DNA of 26,973 nt from Spongospora subterranea (taxonomy: Eukaryota; Endomyxa; Phytomyxea; Plasmodiophorida; Plasmodiophoridae): NCBI GenBank assembly GCA_900404475.1, contig OUQQ01000066.1, forward strand, positions 23,262-50,234. The letters run 5' to 3'. The notes beneath the pieces are model-generated. The model ran no database searches. It worked only from the letters and a program-made list of their open reading frames with translations, and had not been told where the DNA came from. A program made the position numbers and the translations under genes. The stretch's first letter is position 1. Every line of letters starts with the position of its first letter. Of this stretch, positions 21,471 through 26,973 are shown in pieces.

Positions 21471-22315
21471 ATGAATTTGTGTGGGCGATATAATCAGCCA
21501 TATCGTGCAGAAGAGCGGATTCATTTTCTACCAATCACTCTCTGATCGGAATTGTGGAACCGCATTCTCCCAATGAGCTGGTTACCCCATCTAGTGATTG
21601 GTTTCTGTTGGTTGATTTGAACAAATAATTCAGCTTAACCGGTTTTCCGTCGATGCTTTTCCAACTTTCTTCCACATATCTTTGATGGTGTAGCTGAAGC
21701 TTTGGCCAAACAGAGCAATAAATCTTCGGTGATTTCGCCACTAATTCTTAAGCTTCAAAAGGGCGTGAGACCTTGCCCTTGGCCTTGGCCGCATAAGAGT
21801 TAGTATATTGTCTGATTTTTGTGTAACACACCGCAATGTCAAGTTTATAAATGCTGTTGGGAGGTATTTTGTTCTTTTCAACATATTGTCGAAAACACAG
21901 ACCCCAGGATCTGCAAAAAATCGCGACATTTAGAAAATTGCTTGGAAGCAAATTTGGTTCTACATGATCTATCTTGGAAGAATTAGGAAGAAGGAATCGT
22001 TTATTTTAAGAACAAAATCTCTCCCAGCGGCTTAACGAACTTGTCGATCAACTTGTAGGTGAAAGTCAATGCCTAGATAAGCTTTTTTGTGACATAGCCT
22101 TGGATGTATGGCATTCTGTTCCCATTGATAAGGCCCAGGCCGACTTAGAAAGTACGGGTAACAATTTATAGACAAAAGGTTTCTGAGGCAAAGACCTGCA
22201 AAATCAGGTCAGTATCCAGAAACGTCATAAAGCCATAGATAAATCTAAATCAGGCCCAATGTTGGTCAGTTCCAAAATCGCTCAAACTTATAACCACCAC
22301 TTGTTCTGGCATTGA
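21471..22315 (+). CDS. Tentative multi-exon coiled-coil protein; strand unresolved
   Basis: A model with six exons (21471-21478, 21511-21593, 21694-21764, 21908-21956, 22011-22151, 22188-22315) keeps frame for 159 residues. The later exons are rich in Leu, Glu, Gln, Lys and Asp with heptad-like spacing (QNLSQRLNELVDQLVGES, DLQKIATFRKLLG), suggesting a coiled coil. The exon pattern was chosen by hand. One intron (32 bases) is shorter and two (100 and 143 bases) are longer than most neighbours. The opposite strand also reads well over the same bases, including a tidy 53-base intron near 21966-21915 and frames with YVEKNKIPPNSIYKLDIAV and SYTIKDMWKKVGKA. I prefer the plus strand because its residue composition is more typical, but I do not recognise a family for either. 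Confidence 0.3.
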
Positions 22316-22802
22316 TCGCGATCGCCTTGAATTCAGGAAAGGCGTACCAACCACGTTGCTATGTGATCTTCCCTGTTGGCGCTATCGTTTGTATATCAAA
22401 TATTCCTGATGGCGCTATTCGATAGTTTGAATTATTATCGAACGTTCCTGATGTGTATTTTGAATTATCGACTGTTCCTGATGGGTAGTTTGAATTATCG
22501 AATGTTCCTGATGGGTAGTTTGAATGATCGAAAGTTCCTGATGGCGCCATTGTGCCCGTATTGTAAATGTGTATTGTAGTGAAGAATAAGTCCGTGTATC
22601 GTAATAATGCCTGTGGAAAGGGATCATGTGTGTGTGATACTAGTACCACTGTAGTTGAGGAAGGCGCCTAATTCACAATACATATACAGATAACGGGCTG
22701 GGTTTGGGAGGGATCATGCCAGGGAGACAATACCAATAACAGCATACCACCTTAGCGCCGTATTATCCAGCGATAACGGCCACGAAAACCATATTCATAT
22801 CT
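22316..22802. other. Spacer before GLE1 containing the minisatellite
   Basis: These 487 bases separate the tentative coiled-coil locus from the GLE1 start. Apart from the 30-bp repeat array at 22403-22550, they contain short plus-strand open frames (for example around 22700-22800) without an ATG in a usable frame. The GLE1 promoter should lie here. Confidence 0.45.
22403..22550. repeat. 30-bp minisatellite, about 4.5 copies
   Basis: The core TTCCTGATGGGTAGTTTGAA recurs with starts at 22403, 22445, 22475, 22505 and 22535. Spacing is exactly 30 bases except for a 12-base insertion in the first copy. Because 30 is a multiple of three, the minus strand reads through as a decapeptide repeat (PSGTFDNSNY and variants) in a frame open from about 22649 to 22359. 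It may be a non-coding minisatellite or a small repetitive protein. Confidence 0.85.
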
Positions 22803-24845
22803 ATGGCTCCCCAGGCCGTATCGGGCCTAAAGACACAAGTCAGTATATTCCCTGCAGGCAATCGATCGCCTGGCGGTTTGATGATATCGGCAATTGATTA
22901 GATGTTGTTTAGAATGCGATTAGGTCCATCGACCTATCGTTCCGTGCACCTCTTGTTCATTACCCGAGCTCAGAGGATGAGGTTGAACTATCCCTTCCAG
23001 GTGATGAATCGGACTCCAGCGCCATTACCAAAACCCCTTCCAAAACAGCCTCTCGTGATTTGTTTTTATGGTCAAGCGAGCGAGTCTTGTCTATTGATGA
23101 CGCGGTGAATTAATCATCACCGTCTATTATCCACCGCTTAATTATCACCCAGGTTCGTCAAGAAGCGGCGAGTCAGACATTGCTGGCCATGAAGAGAAAC
23201 AAATCTACACGGCCGGTATTTCACTCAAAATTGGCGGAGAATCTGTCGAATATATTTGCGCTCGCGAATCTACGTTTAGAGCAAGAAACTCCTGACATGT
23301 AATGGTTTCTAGTTCTTTCAGTAGGTCGTTAAAGATTTTTCTTTCAGCAATCCCGCTTCAATGATAGCTGAAGAACAATTGAAAACTGAGCTGTATGTAA
23401 TTGCAACGAACTGAGCTAAAAGAGTATTATTTAACACTGTTCGTAGGGACATCAAAAGAAAAGAATTCCAAATGCAGGCCGAAGCGTCAATATCCAGGGT
23501 TTTGAACGACCAAAAACGAGAACGTCAAGAGCAAGCAGAACGCGAACGCAAAACGGAATTGGAAAGAACGGAGAGGGTTCGTCTGAGCAGCGTCATCGCA
23601 CTGTTTAAAAAATGACGTCTCATAACCAGGTAAAAGCGGAATTGGAGCGGGCCAGGTTATTGCAAGAAGATTTGGACAACAAGGCGAAAGCTGAGCAGCA
23701 GAAACAAGCTTTTCTGGAGCAGATTCAGAGTATAGAGACTGATACTTCTACCTTACTTCCTATTGGTCCGCTTCAGGTTGCAACAATGGAATTTTGATAC
23801 CCAGGTTGATAACAGTGTTTCAGGACCGAGATTCGCTGCGACGGTTCTGCCAGAATAGGGCAGAGATGTTTAGGCAAACGGCAGCACTGGTCAAATCCGC
23901 TCCGTTTTCTCCTGATAAAGAGCTTTTTCTTCAAGTCAACGAAGTTCTAAACAGATTTGTTCCGAATCAGGCAGCCGTTGCTGCTACCGTGAGATTTGTG
24001 TTATCGTATCAGTCACCGTGACTTACTTGATACGATTTGGATAGGTCGCCGATCTGTCAGCGATTCTGTCTCGTGCACCGTCTCTGGACGTTCATTTCTG
24101 TAATATGGCGTCGTCATTCATCAAACAAGTATGGGCCGTGGTTATTTCCGTCTCATCTGTCCAATCTAACTGGTATCAGGTCCAGAACAAGGTTTTCCAA
24201 TCTCCTGATCTTGCTGCTGGGTTTTCGGCGTTGTGGGCACAGCTGAACGTAGTGCTGCCCCGATCGTCGGTCTTCATAATGGCTGGATTTTTTGCCAAGT
24301 GTCCCCCGTCGTCATTAATATTGGCAGATCCGGAAGTACAACTCAATATTGCTCAAGCAGGATCGCTTAGGTATCTGCCCCTGTGTGTCCCTCTGCTCTT
24401 CCCGTTTTTTTTTAAATTGTTTATGCCTAGGGCGCTTCTTCGTGTGTTTTGCTCATTTCTTCACCGCTCTGACAACGCATGTACTGTTTTTACGTGGAAT
24501 TGGTTATCCGCTGTCTGCTCCAGCCCACCTTCAAAGACAATAGCTCCCTGCTTACTCATGTTCCTTGAGGTCTCACAAATATCGGAATTCAGGTTCGTTA
24601 TGTCAATACTTTGGTTTTTTTTTCATCTAACAATTGATTTCAAATCGTCGTTTAGCATTTTCAAGTTCTATGGCCGTCAAGGACGTAAGCTGCTCAAGTA
24701 CATTGCGAACAGTGTTCTGCTATCATTACCGCCACCTTCGGGAACACTAGGAAGCGACATTGAGAACTTAAAAACCTTCTTTGACCTGAGAACGCTTCGC
24801 TCCAGTCCGGATCGATCATTCGTGCTGGCGTGCCTGGAAAGATAA
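22803..24845 (+). CDS. GLE1-like mRNA export factor
   Basis: Gle1 binds inositol hexakisphosphate and activates the helicase Dbp5/DDX19 at the nuclear pore to release exported mRNA. Eleven exons (22803-22838, 22913-23104, 23153-23298, 23348-23392, 23447-23576, 23630-23776, 23824-23988, 24045-24128, 24180-24370, 24431-24592, 24656-24845) give 495 residues. Residues about 1-120 are acidic and Ser-rich (SSEDEVELS). Residues about 135-230 form a long charged coiled coil (QKRERQEQAERERKTELERT), the usual region before the Gle1 domain. The C-terminal helical domain carries MAGFFAKCP, CLLMFLEVS and FYGRQGRKLLKYIANSV, which match conserved Gle1 helices. Length is near yeast Gle1 (538). The identification rests on layout plus these weak motifs. 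The start at 22803 depends on a 74-base first intron; the rest is well supported. Confidence 0.75.
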
Positions 24846-25145
24846 TCGTAGCCTATTGTGTATATCATCGCCTAATATAATTTATTGACTATCTCGTTTA
24901 TCTGTTGGCGTTGCTGTAGTCCTCAGTTCATATCCCGCCGTGTTAGTCGAGATTTCCCCTGGACCGTTATTTAATTCGTGTCGTTCGTGATGTTCCTGGG
25001 CGTGTGATTACCCCTTTTCCAACCTCTTTTATCGATCAATAATTGTTCATGACGATGTAGTCACAGGTCTGTGTGTGTTGTTGACTGTGTTCTGATACGT
25101 ACACCGATATTTTATCGTCATTTCCATTCCGTTCATGGTCATGGC
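24846..25145. other. Intergenic region between GLE1 and the CPLANE1-like gene
   Basis: The 300 bases hold no supported exon. A long minus-strand open frame (25554-25036) overlaps the end of this region, but it is rich in His, Cys, Arg and Trp, as expected for the antisense of the downstream gene, and I do not accept it as coding. Confidence 0.5.
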
Positions 25146-26973
25146 ATGATGAGCAGCAGTATTCTCCGTCTCGACTATCAAACATCGATCGAGATCCCAC
25201 GAAGGAAACCCTGGTCATCTGTCCATTATGTAATGAAATAGTATTGTTGATGTTTAGATCAACCAATCCCTGTTGCTTATATCGATTAGGTTGACGATCC
25301 TGTCGTAGATCCATCCAACTCATCGATCTCCCATCCCTATATAATACTACAAGATTACGCCACATCAGGCACCAGATTCGCCCCATTATATGCCAATCAC
25401 AAATGTCCCCGAAACTTCTTCGAACGGCAGTTCGGTTCCCGTTATGCGGCCGGATCCTGCTCACGATCAGGTTTGTCAAACAATCCAATCGTCTGACGCC
25501 CTCGTGTTTCTGATTATGAAATTGCCAGGAACAATGGTGATCGCCGCACTTCATAATAGCGATTTATTGGTCTGGTGCACATCTAGTGGAGAATGTCAGG
25601 TCGTTGCCGGTCCACCTGAATTCTCAGCGATCACTAGAAGGCAATCCGACGCCCGCGCCTCCGTCTTCTCCTATCCGCCCAAAGCTGAACTCGGTAATTC
25701 AGAATTCGATCAAGGAGAAACCGCGTTTGATTTGTGAAAACTATTCGCAGAATACGATCAAATATCGATCGCCGATAACGCTCAGTCGATAATACTTCAC
25801 ATGAGAAGTGGCGTTCTCTGGATCTGTCACACCAACTTCCGTTTTCACAATCACTTTATTGAGATCGACAACACGACGTCGTGCCGATGGTCCAGAATTC
25901 ACAACACGCTATCGCCATCCAATTCGGTCATGTTCGAGTTCGCCCTGACCAATCGCCACGTTGGCAGCGGATGGTGGGTCAATCAGGTGTATTCGGGGGA
26001 ATTCTCCAGCTCATCATCGCCATCAGCGATCGGCGCCATCCACATCGCTCGTCGCTTCATCGCCGTCAACTCCTCTCATCACACCCGCGCTGGCGCTACG
26101 ATGCAGTTGCCATTCGACCATACAATTGCGCCGGACGCGATCGGGTTCCTTTCATCTGTTCGATCCACCGTCTTCAAATGGGATCCGGATCTGTCCCGAT
26201 TAGCCCTCGTCTGCAATCCATCGTCCGCTAAGGAATGCGCCTCCTTGATGGTGATCGGGGAATCCGGCCTCAACCGCCGGATCGCGTTGGGCAATCGCAT
26301 ATTCCCTCGTGGGTCGGGGATCGCGATCGTATCGATCGATTGGGCCCACGATGGTCTATCGATCGGTGTTCTATCGTCGTGTTATGATATCGCCTTCATC
26401 AACCCGTGCTCCTGTTCGCCATTCACCGTCATCGCCAACGGGTATCCATCGGGCGCTCTGTCCCAGCCCAGCTCCTACCTCCCTTTATCATTCCCATCCG
26501 ATCGCGATCCCTTATCGAGTAAGCCGTCGTTGTCGTTTCACCCTCGACTGAATCAGCTCGTCATATCCAATGGCTATTCGTTGTTGGCGTTCTCCCTTCA
26601 GACCACGATCTCTTCAGAGCTCCCTCCTGATTGTTCATCGTTGGCGGCGTTACTATCCTCTATCGATTCCCACCAATGGTCCCCCAATTCTGTTCATCTT
26701 CATCAACTCATCGTCGGTATTTCCGCCCATCTCTCCAATATGAACATCGCCGGGCCCTCATTGGATTCAATACAAGCCATGGTCATGGTCGAGACCCGTT
26801 TATCGTCATTGATTCGATCAGAACGATTCTGGAGAGACGAACTGATTTTCTCCAGGAATGACGCTTATCGATCAGAACATGAACAGCAATTCTCACGATC
26901 ATTATCATTACCGTTCCCGTTGCGACTGAATTCTCTCTGGGTTCAGCTATCGGGCTCGGCACCAGAATATGAA
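25146..26973 (+). CDS. CPLANE1-like ciliary protein, N-terminal beta-propeller (partial, runs off right edge)
   Basis: Supported exons are 25146-25229, 25369-25693 and 25751-26973. Splicing between 25229 and 25369 is uncertain (a 12-base exon at 25290-25301 is possible). CPLANE1 (JBTS17) is a large scaffold that helps recruit intraflagellar transport particles to the ciliary base. The N-terminus IEIPRRKPWSS resembles its opening. Propeller-type strands follow: VIAALHNSDLLVW, IILHMRSGVLWI, TSCRWSRI and, at about residue 330, VSIDWAHDGLSIGVL, in the same order and spacing I recall for CPLANE1. The final exon is open for 1223 bases without introns, unlike the rest of the window. Alternatives are another WD40-type ciliary or trafficking protein. 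The family call rests on remembered alignment and is moderate; coding status of the last two exons is strong. Confidence 0.55.

Noticed and set aside
25036..25554. Minus-strand frame of 172 codons
   Set aside because: Rich in His, Cys, Arg and Trp, with no motif, and antisense to exons of the plus-strand CPLANE1-like gene.
25735..25737. In-frame TGA inside the CPLANE1-like gene, suggesting a pseudogene or stop-codon reassignment
   Set aside because: A standard 57-base GT-AG intron (25694-25750) removes it and keeps phase, and the downstream frame stays open for 1.2 kb.

Overview
The window is a gene-dense piece of nuclear DNA from a unicellular eukaryote. Almost every gene is broken by many short GT-AG introns (mostly 40-75 bases), spacers are short, and polyadenylation-type AATAAA signals occur at some gene ends. 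I rebuilt the genes by chaining exons whose phases agree; seven long models (G6PD, CDCA7-like, RBM28/Nop4, Def1-like, Rb, TypA, GPN1) close in frame from ATG to stop. A Def1-like protein and an SPX protein beside a retinoblastoma homologue and a probable ciliary CPLANE1 homologue fit best with an early-diverging flagellated fungus (chytrid-like). That placement is inference; another flagellated opisthokont or protist is possible.

Layout. 1-1341 (-): SPX protein running off the left edge, fused to the start of an aspartoacylase/AstE-like domain. 1774-2694 (-): two small unrecognised genes. 2786-3512 (+): unrecognised two-TM membrane protein, ending 24 bases before a 13-exon G6PD (3537-5836, +). 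6079-6906 (+): CDCA7-like zinc-finger protein, converging on a nucleolar multi-RRM protein of the RBM28/Nop4 family (7010-9996, -). 10250-10530: weak coding signal. 10611-13436 (-): Def1-like CUE protein with tryptophan-glycine repeats. 14257-16756 (+): retinoblastoma pocket protein, converging on a mitochondrially targeted TypA/BipA GTPase (16997-19747, -). 20077-21269 (-): GPN1 GTPase. 21471-22315: a locus whose strand I cannot settle, followed by a 30-bp minisatellite (22403-22550). 22803-24845 (+): GLE1 mRNA-export factor. 25146-right edge (+): N-terminal beta-propeller of a CPLANE1-like protein.

The genes do not form one pathway. They are housekeeping and regulatory genes: phosphate sensing (SPX), NADPH supply (G6PD), ribosome biogenesis (RBM28/Nop4), organellar translation (TypA), RNA polymerase II import and turnover (GPN1, Def1), mRNA export (GLE1), cell-cycle and chromatin control (Rb, CDCA7-like) and cilia (CPLANE1-like). 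No tRNA, rRNA, CRISPR array or transposon was recognised. The most unusual items are the SPX-aspartoacylase fusion, a leucine zipper on the N-terminus of G6PD, the WG-repeat block in the Def1-like protein, and a nuclear TypA with a mitochondrial presequence.
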